Source: an uncultured Opitutia bacterium
GTDB lineage: Bacteria > Verrucomicrobiota > Verrucomicrobiia > Opitutales > UBA953
Assembly (NCBI GenBank): GCA_937874455.1
Contig: CALNBE010000051.1
Location: forward strand, 1-18,545
DNA: 18,545 nt
Reading direction: 5' to 3'
Made by a program: the position numbers and the translations under genes
Part shown: in pieces, positions 1 through 8,879 of the stretch
How the letters are laid out: the number at the start of each line of letters is the position of its first letter
Numbering within the stretch: the stretch's first letter is position 1
Notes under the pieces: generated by a model
Database searches by the model: none
What the model was told of the DNA's origin: nothing
The model's input: only the letters and a program-made list of their open reading frames with translations

Positions 1-2478
1 GAGGAAAACGGTCATCTGGCAGTGCGGGTGCCGGAATTGCGCGACGCGGCGGGCGGAGGCTTTGCATTTTGGGTGATGGACGATGCGCAAAAAATCGACG
101 TCGGCACGCGCCGGGAAGTTTTGCTGGAAAAAGACCGCCGGGCCTGGGCAGTGCTGGCGGGCGCGAATTTTCCCCTGGAGGAAATGTGGAACACGCAACG
201 AACGGACGCGGCAGCATGGCGGCGGCAGGTGGCGCGGGCGGAGAGCTGGCAAAATTTGCTGCTGGCCTGGCGGCAGGGCGCGGACGCGGAGGAAACTTTT
301 CCTCACTGGCGAACGCACACCCGGGCCTCGCGCGGCTTGCTGGCAAACGCGGCGGAAGGCGGATTGCGGATCAACTGGGATGGGCGGGAGCCGTTGGCCG
401 CGGAGGAAATTCCTTTGCCCGCAGCGGTGTGGGATCGGTTTGTCAGCCCCGCCGTTTCCCCGGAACGCGGCTGGCTGGTCAACGGGCTGGCGGCGGAAAC
501 CGCCTTGCGGCGATTCCCGGTGCTGGCGGGCCTGCGAGTGCGTTTTGGTTTTTTCAATACCCGGTCGGACGGCTACCACCGGACGCGGTTCAACAGCGAA
601 GTGCAATTGTGGAATCCCTGGCCGTATCCGCTGGTTTGCACGGACGGTGCGCGGCTGGGCCTGCTGGACTGGGAAAAGCTGCCCCAAGTGACCGTGACCA
701 ATCTGCATACCGGCGGTGTGATCGAGGCGGACATGAGCGCGTTTCCCTCCGGGCAGTTTGGCCTGGCCCGGCAGACGGTGAGCGACACCACCGCCAACGC
801 CTGGGTGGAGCTTTACGACGGAAGGCGCTACGGCATGGACGCGCCGGGGTTGCTGGCGGGCGAGGTTTTTCGCTTTGCGGTGCCGAATCCCGTGGCGCAG
901 CCGCAAGGCTTGAGCCGGGTGCTTTCGGGGACGACCTGGAAGATGCAAACGGATTTGGGAAAGCCGGAAAAACCCCCGTCGGGCGCGAACGGCGCGCACT
1001 GGTTTCATGCCACCCACCGTATCCGGATTGCCGCGAGAATGCCGGAGGGCGGGGCGACGGTGCACATCCGGGAGGCACGGGGGAATTTTTCCGGAGGCCA
1101 GACGGCAAAAGAATACGCATCCGCCGTGCTCACCTTGAAAAACATTCCTTTCGCGGATTTTTCCTTCGAGCTGAGCGGGGCGGAATACAACCGGGCGACC
1201 AGCGCCAGCTACACGCCGCAGGCGGCGCAAATTGCCTTCACGCTGCAAATGCGGACGGACGATCCGGCCCGGCTGGCGGAGGTGCTGGACGGACTTGATC
1301 CGCGCGCTCCGGTGCTGGATTTCAATGATCCGCTGGTGCGGCAATTGTATCGCGTGGAAGTGCGGCCCCCGGCGGCATTGGGAGTGGAGCTGCCCGCGGC
1401 GGCGGAGGAAGGCTGGTTGTGGGATGCGGCGGAAAATGATCATGAAAATGGATTGGAGACGGACGGCGCTTTTGCCGGAGTGCGGGTGGTGGATTTTCCC
1501 GCGCGGCGGCGTCCAGCCTCGGCGGCGGCGCTCCGGCATGTTCCCCGGCTGGCGGCTCCGGCCGGCGCCTTGTCGGCGGATTATCCCCGCGGACGCGAGG
1601 AGGAAACCGCGTGGCTGGACCGGGCGTTTTTTGCGGGAAAAATGCCGGGCACGGTCGGGGCGGAAGACTGGGAAACCAATCCCTGGCTGGAACCCCGCGA
1701 CGCGGAGGAAACGGACTGGATGACCCGGCGGGCGGCGGCGGCGCATTGCTGGCTGCGCGGGGCGTTCAATGTGAATTGCGCGGAGGCGGCGGCCTGGCGG
1801 GTGCTGCTGGCGCGCAGTTTGGAAAACTGGCGACGGCGCGGCGCGGAGGAAAATGGCGCGACGAAAGCCGGGCGCAACGTGGTGTTCCGGCTGCCCTTTG
1901 GTGCGGAGGAAAATTTTCCGATGGGAGAAATGCGCGACGGGGATGACGCCGCGCTGGGCGAGCTGTCCGCGACGGCGCAGCAGCGGCAACTCGGCGGACA
2001 GGGCTGGCGCGGGTTGGAGGAGGAAACGGCGGACTCGCTGGCGGCGGCACTGGCGCGAGGCGTGCGGTCATATCAGCAAAAAAACGGCGCGTTTGCCAGC
2101 TTGGCGGATTTCGCACGCAGCGGCGTGGTGAACGCGGCGCTGGCGGAGACGGATATCTCGGCCTTTGGCGCGGAGGAAATTTCCCCGCTCTCGCCCCTGC
2201 GATTGAATGCGGGCGACTTGCTGGAGTCGTGGATGCCCGCGCTGAGCGTGCGCGGAGACACCTTTACCGTGCGGGTGGAAGGAAATGTGCGGACGGCGGA
2301 CGGCCGGATGATGGCGCGGCGGCGGGCGGAATTGACCGTGCAGCGCCTGCCGGAATGGGTGGACGCACGGCAGTCGCCAATGGCGGATGCGGCGGAGTTG
2401 GCGGCGGAAAATCGCAAATGGGGACGGCGTTTGCGCGTGGTGGAGTGGCGCTGGCTGCCGGCGGAGGAAATGGAGTGA
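1..2478 (+). CDS. Verru_Chthon cassette protein A-like protein, 3' part (5' end outside window)
   Basis: The open frame runs from the first base of the window, so the true start lies upstream; 825 residues are visible. I recognise it by resemblance to the Verru_Chthon cassette protein A family, large proteins found in multi-gene cassettes with pilin-like partners in Verrucomicrobia. Landmarks are a near N-terminal FAFWVMDDAQKIDV stretch (family: AYWV-DEG-KARV type), GAFNVNCAEAAAWRVLLA in the last third, FASLADFARSG, and a C-terminal block LLESWMPALSVRGDTFTVRV followed by a QRLPEWVD ending. The molecular role is unknown; an exported, pilus- or pseudopilus-associated function is only inferred from the family. 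No cassette partner follows: the next gene is an unrelated oxidoreductase 107 bp downstream. Odd feature: the tripeptide Ala-Glu-Glu is frequent because the dispersed 10-mer GCGGAGGAAA falls here seven times, always in the same codon frame. Confidence 0.65.
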   Translation, partial: EENGHLAVRVPELRDAAGGGFAFWVMDDAQKIDVGTRREVLLEKDRRAWAVLAGANFPLEEMWNTQRTDAAAWRRQVARAESWQNLLLAWRQGADAEETFPHWRTHTRASRGLLANAAEGGLRINWDGREPLAAEEIPLPAAVWDRFVSPAVSPERGWLVNGLAAETALRRFPVLAGLRVRFGFFNTRSDGYHRTRFNSEVQLWNPWPYPLVCTDGARLGLLDWEKLPQVTVTNLHTGGVIEADMSAFPSGQFGLARQTVSDTTANAWVELYDGRRYGMDAPGLLAGEVFRFAVPNPVAQPQGLSRVLSGTTWKMQTDLGKPEKPPSGANGAHWFHATHRIRIAARMPEGGATVHIREARGNFSGGQTAKEYASAVLTLKNIPFADFSFELSGAEYNRATSASYTPQAAQIAFTLQMRTDDPARLAEVLDGLDPRAPVLDFNDPLVRQLYRVEVRPPAALGVELPAAAEEGWLWDAAENDHENGLETDGAFAGVRVVDFPARRRPASAAALRHVPRLAAPAGALSADYPRGREEETAWLDRAFFAGKMPGTVGAEDWETNPWLEPRDAEETDWMTRRAAAAHCWLRGAFNVNCAEAAAWRVLLARSLENWRRRGAEENGATKAGRNVVFRLPFGAEENFPMGEMRDGDDAALGELSATAQQRQLGGQGWRGLEEETADSLAAALARGVRSYQQKNGAFASLADFARSGVVNAALAETDISAFGAEEISPLSPLRLNAGDLLESWMPALSVRGDTFTVRVEGNVRTADGRMMARRRAELTVQRLPEWVDARQSPMADAAELAAENRKWGRRLRVVEWRWLPAEEME

Positions 2479-2585
2479 TTGGCTGGGTTTTACTGTTAAA
2501 TTTCTGGAAACGGGACTTTGGTCCGGGACGGTTGTCTTGTGAAACCTTCAACATTCTCATTCTTCACCGTTTGCCTCTTTACTCT

Positions 2586-4028
2586 ATGAACAAAACAACT
2601 CACCACATGCACCGCCGCTCCTTCCTCAAAGGTGTCTTGGCGGCCGGAACCTTCTCCATCCTTTCTCCCGGAGCCCTGCTTGGGCAGTCAAAGTCGAAAA
2701 AAGACAAAGTCCGCGTTGCCTACATCGGCATCGGGAACCAAGGCGGGCATAATGTTAGCGTATTTGAACAGACGGGCCTGACGGAAATCGTCGCGCTTTG
2801 CGACACCGAGATTGGCGCGCCGCGCACCCGGGGCACGCTGAAGAAATACCCGAATGTTCCGCAGTTTAAGGATTTTCGGAAGATGTTCGACAAGCTGGGC
2901 AACCAGATTGACGCGGTGGTGATTTCCACGCCGGACTTCTCGCACTTCCCCGCGACCATTGCTGCGATGGCGTTGGGCAAGGCGGTTTATGTGGAGAAGC
3001 CGATGGCGCACACTGTGCTGCAGATGGACCGGTTGATGGCGGCGGAGAAAAAATACCGGGTGGTGACGCAGATGGGCAACCAAGGGCACTCCGAAGGAAA
3101 TTACTTCCAGTTCAAGGCGTGGGCGGAGGCGGGTGTGCTCAAGAATGTCACCCGCATCAACGCGCACATGAACAACCCGCGGCGCTGGCACTGGGACGAG
3201 AAGGGGAAGGAATATTTTAAGGACATTGCCGGTTATTTCCCGAAGGAAAAAATCCCGGACTGGATCGACTGGGACGGCTGGCTGTCGGTGGCGGCCGAGC
3301 ATGATTTCAACCAGAAATACCTGAACGGCGAATGGCGCTGCTGGTATGACTTTGGCAACGGTGCGCTCGGCGACTGGGGCGCGCACATCTTCGACACTGC
3401 GCACGAATTCCTGCACCTCGGACTGCCGAAGGAAATCGTCCCGGTGAAAATCGAAGGGCACAACCCCTATGTTTTCCCGCAGGCGACGACGCTGCAGTTC
3501 AAGTTTGCGGCGCGCGGTCCGGGGTTGCCCGCGTGCGACCTGTTCTGGTACGACGGCAAGCGCAACCTGCCGCCGGAGCCGAAGGGCGGCGGCGACATTG
3601 AAGTGGACGCCAGCATTCCGCCTCCCGGTGGCGTTGCCTCCAACCGCAACACCAAAGCCCCGTCTCCCGGAAAGGAAATTTACACCAGCGATGGCCTGAT
3701 CTTCCAAGGCGGCTCGCACGGCTCGCAATTGAAGATTTTGGACAAGGAAAAGGCGGCGGGAATGAAACTGCCGGAAGTGCCGAAGAGCACCTCGAACCAT
3801 TACAAGAACTTCCTGCTGGCGGTGTTGGGCGAGGAAAAGGTGCGCTCGCCGTTCTCGGTGGCCGGTCCCTTGTGCCAGACGATGGCGCTGGGGGTGATCG
3901 CGCAGCGGCTGAACGAAAAGCTGGTTTTCGATCCGAAGGCGAAGCAGATCACCAACAGCAAGGTGGGCAACGAGCTGCTGGCCGGCGCGCCGCCGCGTCC
4001 GGGCTGGGAACAGTTCTACAAGCTGTAA
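2586..4028 (+). CDS. Tat-exported Gfo/Idh/MocA family oxidoreductase
   Basis: A predicted NAD(P)-dependent dehydrogenase of 480 residues, probably acting on a sugar or sugar derivative outside the cytoplasm. The N-terminus has a twin-arginine signal: R10-R11-S-F-L-K, a hydrophobic stretch VLAAGTFSILSPGALLG, then the mature domain. The Rossmann fold begins with VRVAYIGIGNQGG (about residues 42-54), and the family's EKP motif, whose lysine is the usual catalytic residue, is at 137-139. The long C-terminal half matches the Tat-exported subfamily abundant in Verrucomicrobia and Planctomycetes. The start is the ATG at 2586; an ATG at 2607 (MHRRSFLKG) is also possible and keeps the signal. Neither start has a Shine-Dalgarno sequence. 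It stands alone and ends just before a strong palindromic terminator. The substrate cannot be told from sequence. Confidence 0.9.
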   Translation: MNKTTHHMHRRSFLKGVLAAGTFSILSPGALLGQSKSKKDKVRVAYIGIGNQGGHNVSVFEQTGLTEIVALCDTEIGAPRTRGTLKKYPNVPQFKDFRKMFDKLGNQIDAVVISTPDFSHFPATIAAMALGKAVYVEKPMAHTVLQMDRLMAAEKKYRVVTQMGNQGHSEGNYFQFKAWAEAGVLKNVTRINAHMNNPRRWHWDEKGKEYFKDIAGYFPKEKIPDWIDWDGWLSVAAEHDFNQKYLNGEWRCWYDFGNGALGDWGAHIFDTAHEFLHLGLPKEIVPVKIEGHNPYVFPQATTLQFKFAARGPGLPACDLFWYDGKRNLPPEPKGGGDIEVDASIPPPGGVASNRNTKAPSPGKEIYTSDGLIFQGGSHGSQLKILDKEKAAGMKLPEVPKSTSNHYKNFLLAVLGEEKVRSPFSVAGPLCQTMALGVIAQRLNEKLVFDPKAKQITNSKVGNELLAGAPPRPGWEQFYKL

Positions 4029-4070
4029 GCGAACTGACGGCGCGGAGGAACCTGCCGCGCTCCCTTGCAC

Positions 4071-4104
4071 AAAAAGCGCGAAGGAAATTTCCTTCGCGCT
4101 TTTT
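4071..4104. terminator. Bidirectional rho-independent terminator, perfect 34-bp palindrome
   Basis: The sequence is a perfect palindrome with 17-base arms (arm AAAAAGCGCGAAGGAAA). It begins with an A run and ends with a T run, so it reads as stem plus U-tract on both strands. It sits 42 bp after the oxidoreductase stop and 39 bp after the tpiA stop, between convergent genes, which is where a shared terminator is expected. The arm contains GCGAAGGAAA, one base from the dispersed 10-mer of this window. Confidence 0.9.
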
Positions 4105-4143
4105 TGTCGGTTCGCCGCAAAGCGGACCGGAAGGCCGGGTTGA

Positions 4144-4923
<780 letters not shown>

Positions 4924-4962
4924 GATGGGTTTCAATGGATGGTTGGTCAAAACGGAGTTGGG

Positions 4963-6222
4963 TTATTTGACATCGAGTGCGGCCACGCCGGGAAGCACTT
5001 TTCCTTCGAGGAATTCGAGGGAAGCGCCGCCGCCGGTGGAGCAGTGGGAGACTTTTTTATCGACGCCGAATTTCTTGGCGGCCGTGGCGGTGTCGCCGCC
5101 GCCGACGATGGTGAGGGCGCCCTTGGCGGTGGCTTCGGCGATGGCGTCGGCCATGGCCTTGGTGGCGTTGGCGAAGGCGTCAAACTCGAAGACGCCTGCG
5201 GGGCCGTTCCAGATGATGGTTTTGGCGCGGAAGATGGCTTCGCGGAAAAGCTCGATGGACTTGGGTCCGGCGTCGAGCCCCTGCCAGCCATCGGGGATGC
5301 CCGCAGCCTTGTCAGCGGGCTGGGTTTTGGCGTCGGGAGCGAATTTGTCGGCGCAGACGAAATCAACCGGGAGGGTGATGCGGACGTTGCGTTCCTTGGC
5401 TTTGGCGACCAGTTCGCCGATGATCTTAGCGCCCTCGGTGTCGTAGAGGGAGTCGCCGATCTTCATGCCTTCCATTTCCTTGAGGAAGGTGTAGGCCATG
5501 CCGCCGCCGACGATGATCTCGTCCGCCTTGTCGAGCAGGTTACGGATGAGGGGGATCTTGTCGGCGATTTTGGCGCCGCCGAGGATGGCGAGGAGCGGGC
5601 GGGCCGGGTTTTCGACCACGGCGTTAAAGGCGTTGATTTCGGCTTCGAGGAGGAAGCCGGCGACCTTGTTGGGCAGGTTGACGCCGACCATGGAGGAGTG
5701 GGCGCGGTGGGCGGTGCCGAAGGCGTCGTTGACGTAAACATCGCCGAGTCTGGAGAGGCTGGCGCGGAATTCCTCGACCTTGGCGGGGTCGGCTTTGATT
5801 TTGATTTCGTTGCCGTCGGCGTCCTTTTCCTTGGCCTTGCCTTCTTCTTCCAAGTGGAAGCGGAGGTTTTCGAGGAGGAGCACCTGGCCGGGCTGGAGCG
5901 CTTGGGCGGCGGATTCGACGGCGGGGCCGACGCAGTCGTCGGCGAAAGCGACGGGTTTGCCGAGGAGTTTGGCGAGTTCAGCGGCGACTGGTTTGAGGCT
6001 GTATTTGTCAACCCGTTTGCCGTTGGGACGCCCGAGGTGGGACATCAGCACGACGGAGGCGCCTTTTTCCAAAGCGTATTGGATGGTGGGCAACGCGGCG
6101 ACGATGCGGGCGTTGTTGGTGATGGCTCCGGTTTGCTTGTCCTGCGGGACGTTGAAGTCCACACGCATGAGGACGCGTTTGCCGGAAAGTTCGATGTCAC
6201 GGATGGTTTTGACGCTGGCCAT
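4963..6222 (-). CDS. pgk: Phosphoglycerate kinase
   Basis: Transfers phosphate between 1,3-bisphosphoglycerate and ADP in cytoplasmic glycolysis. It is 419 residues, as usual for bacteria. Visible motifs are RVDFNVP (substrate-binding arginine and aspartate), LMSHLGRP, LLLENLRFH, the LAILGGAKI nucleotide-domain start, NGPAGVFE, and a C-terminal GGGDT loop. The start is set at 6222 (MASVKTIRDIELSGKRVLMRVDF), where homologues start; the frame stays open upstream to 6375 but that part resembles nothing. The 20 bases before the ATG are pyrimidine-rich on the sense strand, so there is no Shine-Dalgarno. It forms an operon with tpiA; the gap or tktA genes often seen with pgk are absent. Confidence 0.97.
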   Translation of the reverse strand: MASVKTIRDIELSGKRVLMRVDFNVPQDKQTGAITNNARIVAALPTIQYALEKGASVVLMSHLGRPNGKRVDKYSLKPVAAELAKLLGKPVAFADDCVGPAVESAAQALQPGQVLLLENLRFHLEEEGKAKEKDADGNEIKIKADPAKVEEFRASLSRLGDVYVNDAFGTAHRAHSSMVGVNLPNKVAGFLLEAEINAFNAVVENPARPLLAILGGAKIADKIPLIRNLLDKADEIIVGGGMAYTFLKEMEGMKIGDSLYDTEGAKIIGELVAKAKERNVRITLPVDFVCADKFAPDAKTQPADKAAGIPDGWQGLDAGPKSIELFREAIFRAKTIIWNGPAGVFEFDAFANATKAMADAIAEATAKGALTIVGGGDTATAAKKFGVDKKVSHCSTGGGASLEFLEGKVLPGVAALDVK

Positions 6223-6337
6223 AAGTAGGAGGGAGAGGAAAAAGCGGTGGGAAAAATTGGCAAGGCATTTTCCCCGGATGGGATACGGGGGAATGTTTTG
6301 AAGGAAAACTTTTGAACGGCGGTAGCGAGGCTGATGC

Positions 6338-6366
6338 AAAAAGGCGTGTCCAAAAATGGACACGCC
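6338..6366 (-). terminator. Rho-independent terminator of the IclR-type regulator gene
   Basis: A 9-bp perfect stem (GGCGTGTCC at 6343-6351 with GGACACGCC at 6358-6366) and a 6-base loop is followed, on the minus strand, by five T residues (the A run at 6338-6342). It lies 34 bp beyond the regulator's stop codon, so it ends that transcript and insulates pgk. Confidence 0.88.
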
Positions 6367-6399
6367 GGAGCGCAAAGGAAATTCCTATGCGAAGGAAAA

Positions 6400-7149
6400 T
6401 CAGATGTCGCGGGAAATGGCTAGGGCGGCTTCTTCGAGTGAGCGGCGTAGTTTGGGGCCGATCTCTTGGGCACGCCGGGTGAAGAAGGTGGTGGTGAGGG
6501 AGGCGAACACCGGGCCGTTTTCCCCTGCGCGAATCGGCACGCCGAGGTCGGTGCCCTCCGGGTTCATGTAGTTTTCCACTTGGTGGAAGCCGTCGCGGCG
6601 GATGGTTTCGAAGACGGGCTGCAGCTCGGCGAGGCGGGGGGCGTTTAGGTTGGCGAGGGCCGGGGTGGCGGCGACATCCTCGGGTTTGATGTGGGCGAGA
6701 ATGATGCGGCCGGAAACCGTGTCCACCGCCGCATGGCCGACGCCCGGGCGGATGGAGATGACGGCGAGGCCGTAGCCGGTGGATTCGTTCATGACGAGGA
6801 TGTTATTTCCTTCGAGGCGGGAAATGTGCACGGACTCGAAGGTCTCGTGCGAAAATTTGTGCATGTGGGGCATGGCGCGCTGGGCGAGCAGGCGCAGCGG
6901 CGGATATTCGGCGGAGAGGACGAACATTTTGCTGCTGAGGGAGTAGCCTCCCTGCTCGTCGCGGAGAATGTAGCCGCGCAACTGGAGGCAATTCACCATG
7001 CGCTGAATCTCGGAAACGCTGCGTTTGCAGAGACGGGCGATCTCGGTGAGGTTGGCTGGTGCGGCTCGGTGAGAGAGCGCTTCAAGAATGTCCAGCCCTT
7101 TTTCCAAGGCTGGCGCTTTGTAGGCGACTAGTGACTTTTTCTTAGGCAT
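6400..7149 (-). CDS. IclR-family transcriptional regulator
   Basis: A DNA-binding regulator of 249 residues, the standard IclR length. The N-terminal winged helix-turn-helix covers about residues 13-75 (ALEKGLDILEALS, then LTEIARLCKRSVSEIQRMVNCLQLRGYILRD split around the recognition helix). The C-terminal effector-binding domain runs from about 80 to 245. IclR proteins bind small ligands and often regulate their own gene and catabolic genes; the ligand here is unknown. It is monocistronic: a terminator follows it and 250 bp of A+T-rich DNA precedes it. The start ATG at 7149 lacks a Shine-Dalgarno. Possible targets are its own promoter and the CoA-transferase/dnaG region, which shares a TCGTTAAATT element; that link is inference. 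Confidence 0.9.
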   Translation of the reverse strand: MPKKKSLVAYKAPALEKGLDILEALSHRAAPANLTEIARLCKRSVSEIQRMVNCLQLRGYILRDEQGGYSLSSKMFVLSAEYPPLRLLAQRAMPHMHKFSHETFESVHISRLEGNNILVMNESTGYGLAVISIRPGVGHAAVDTVSGRIILAHIKPEDVAATPALANLNAPRLAELQPVFETIRRDGFHQVENYMNPEGTDLGVPIRAGENGPVFASLTTTFFTRRAQEIGPKLRRSLEEAALAISRDI

Positions 7150-7353
7150 GGTAGGGACAGTTAGGTAGAAAAGGATTTATATTCTGAATAACTTATTAAA
7201 AGTTTCTGGAAAGCAATTCATGGGGTTTTGTCAAAGTTTTTGTCATAAATCGTTAAATTTCAGCGAAGTTTGATTTTTATCTCAGAAAATGACTTATTTT
7301 GGCAAAAAGATATTGTTTTTTGATAAGAGATATTGGCGTGAAAGTTCTTCCTG
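7150..7353 (-). promoter_or_regulatory. A+T-rich upstream region of the IclR-type gene with candidate operators
   Basis: This stretch is far richer in A+T than the flanking genes and contains no credible gene. It holds a perfect inverted repeat AATAAcTTATT (7187-7197), a TATAAA-like -10 candidate on the minus strand (7176-7181) lacking a good -35, TCGTTAAATT (7250-7259), and AGATATTG as a direct repeat at 7308-7315 and 7328-7335, exactly 20 bp apart (about two helical turns). Autoregulation by the IclR protein is plausible but unproven. Confidence 0.4.
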
Positions 7354-7370
7354 AAAAAGGGAATTTCCCT
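7354..7370 (-). terminator. Weak candidate terminator downstream of rsmD
   Basis: AGGGAA (7358-7363) and TTCCCT (7365-7370) form a short palindrome. On the minus strand it is followed by a T run (complement of 7354-7358). The usable stem is only about four pairs, so this is tentative, but the place, 30 bp after the rsmD stop, fits. Confidence 0.3.
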
Positions 7371-7399
7371 AGGAGCAATGCTTTTGAAGGGTATTTGGA

Positions 7400-7966
7400 C
7401 TAGGGGCAATCGGGGCGGAGAATCAGGGCTGCGGGCTGGTTTTTTCCTTTGGCCAGATGTCGTTGCATGGTCCAGTTGGCGGGGATGGGTGGGGAGAATT
7501 CACCCGGGCCTTCGAGGATGATGCAGGCATCGGGAGCGAGGCAGGTGGCGAGTTTGGCGAAGAGGAGCGGCGCTTCCTTTTCCCATAGTGCCCAGGGCGG
7601 GTCGCAAAAGACGAGGTCAAAGGTGGTGGCGGCTGGCGGGATCCAGCGCAGGGCGTCGGTGGTGACGACCTCGGAGGAAAACGCGCGCGGCGCGCAGGCC
7701 TTTTGCACGGATTGAAGGTTGGCGCGGATGGCGGCGATGGCGGCGGTGTTTTTTTCGAGGAAACAGGCTGACTGCGCGCCGCGGCTCAGGGCTTCGAGAC
7801 CATAGGCACCGGTACCGGCAAAGACATCGAGCACGCGGGCGGATGCGACAAGTGGTCCGAGGGAGGAAAAAACCGCGGCGCGGAGGTAATCGGTAGCGGG
7901 GCGGATTTCGCCGCGCTTGGGGAGTTGCAAAGGAATGCCGCGGGCTTGTCCACCGGTAATGCGCAT
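7400..7966 (-). CDS. rsmD: 16S rRNA (guanine(966)-N(2))-methyltransferase, RsmD family
   Basis: Predicted to methylate N2 of G966 in 16S rRNA using S-adenosylmethionine, in the cytoplasm during 30S assembly. The protein is 188 residues, the usual size. It begins MRITGGQARGIPL, then has the family's RPATDYLRAAVFSSL (RPT-D--REA-FN-L type), the SAM-binding motif VLDVFAGTGAYGLEALSRGA, and the catalytic DPPW (DPPY in most relatives). The start at 7966 is set by this conserved N-terminus; the frame is open up to 8152 but the added part resembles nothing. No Shine-Dalgarno precedes the ATG. It is divergent from the acyltransferase gene across 238 bp. A one-mismatch copy of the window's 10-mer (7671-7680) lies antisense in it. 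Confidence 0.88.
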   Translation of the reverse strand: MRITGGQARGIPLQLPKRGEIRPATDYLRAAVFSSLGPLVASARVLDVFAGTGAYGLEALSRGAQSACFLEKNTAAIAAIRANLQSVQKACAPRAFSSEVVTTDALRWIPPAATTFDLVFCDPPWALWEKEAPLLFAKLATCLAPDACIILEGPGEFSPPIPANWTMQRHLAKGKNQPAALILRPDCP

Positions 7967-8204
7967 GATGGAGTTGGAATAGGGTGGTTGCGCCGGGGGG
8001 AAAAGGTAAAACGCGGCGGAAGCGGTGGTTTTCGCGTCGGTGATACGGGCAAAGAAACTGTGGCTGCGGGGGGCAAGACCTGTCGGAATTTTTTTGATTA
8101 TGTTTGATGGAGGGCTCGACAAGCTTACCGGCTTCTCCGTTTTGCGGAGCACGTCTTGGTATCGCGGCCTTGCCAGTGCGGAAGTCGAAGGTCATGAATG
8201 AGGA
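7967..8204. other. Intergenic region between divergent rsmD and acyltransferase genes
   Basis: 238 bp without a credible gene. Reading frames here do not resemble any protein I know. A small 5-bp hairpin (CTCCG at 8135-8139, CGGAG at 8145-8149) and a T-rich stretch near 8088-8107 are the only structures seen. Promoters for both genes should lie here, but no convincing -35/-10 pair was found. Confidence 0.4.
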
Positions 8205-8740
8205 ATGACTTACTTATCTTTGGCGGACGTGGTGAGCGGGATGGGGGCGGTGTTTTGTTGGGTGGCGGGATGTGTGGTGGTGGCGGGCTTGGTTGGGCTG
8301 GTCGGGCTGGTGGTGCGGAGGAAAATGGTGCGGCTGCAATTGCAATGGTGGGAAGTGACGTTGCAGGTGGTGTTGGAGGGGATTTTTCGGGTGCGGTATC
8401 GTTTTTCGGTGGAAGGGTTGGAGAACATTCCGAAGGAGGGCGGGGTGATTTTGGCGCCCAATCATGTTAGCTATCTGGATGCGGTGTTGTTGCCGTTGGT
8501 GTGTCCGCGTCCGGTGCGGATTCTCTCGTGGGCGGATTACGAACAGTCTTGGGTGATGCGGCGGGTGACGCGGTTTTTTCGGACCATTCCGGTGTCGGCG
8601 GCGCATGCCAAGGAGGCGGTGCGGGTGGCGGCGGAGCGACTGGGCGGCGGGGAGTGCCTGTGCATCTGGCCGGAGGGGCAGATTTCGCGCACTGGGCAGA
8701 TGGGGGAATTCCAGGGCGGATGCGCGTTGATGGCGCGAAG

Positions 8741-8879
8741 GGCCGGGGTGCCGGTGGTGCACCTCGGGCAGGTCGACGGGATTCGCGCGCTGGTCGACGG
8801 CTACCCGGTCGGCTGGGCGGTGGTGCTGTTGTGGTGCTCGCGCGAGGTGACCGAGCAGCGGCCGGGGTGCCGGTGGTGC
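8741..8879 (+). repeat. 20-bp direct repeats flanking a 99-bp insert
   Basis: Identical 20-mers lie at 8741-8760 and 8860-8879 (both begin GGCCGGGGTGCC and end GGTGGTGC). The offset of 119 bp is 2 modulo 3, which exactly explains the frame change in the acyltransferase. The insert 8761-8859 is rich in C-ending codons (GTC, GAC, GGC, TAC, ACC) unlike the G-ending codons around it, and contains GTCGACGG twice. It is not a copy of the preceding 119 bp, so simple tandem duplication does not explain it. Confidence 0.85.

Noticed and set aside
2511..2526. Hairpin after the Verru_Chthon A-like gene as a terminator
   Set aside because: Only four contiguous pairs and no T run.
2688..4070. Long minus-strand open frame (about 460 codons)
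   Set aside because: Antisense shadow of the Gfo/Idh oxidoreductase; Arg/Gln/Val-rich with no family resemblance.
8135..8149. CTCCG/CGGAG hairpin before the acyltransferase gene as a riboswitch or attenuator
   Set aside because: Five pairs only, no T run and no known aptamer features.
8622..8879. Tandem duplication as the origin of the 119-bp insertion
   Set aside because: Apart from the 20-bp repeat, the inserted 99 bp do not match the preceding 119 bp at that offset.
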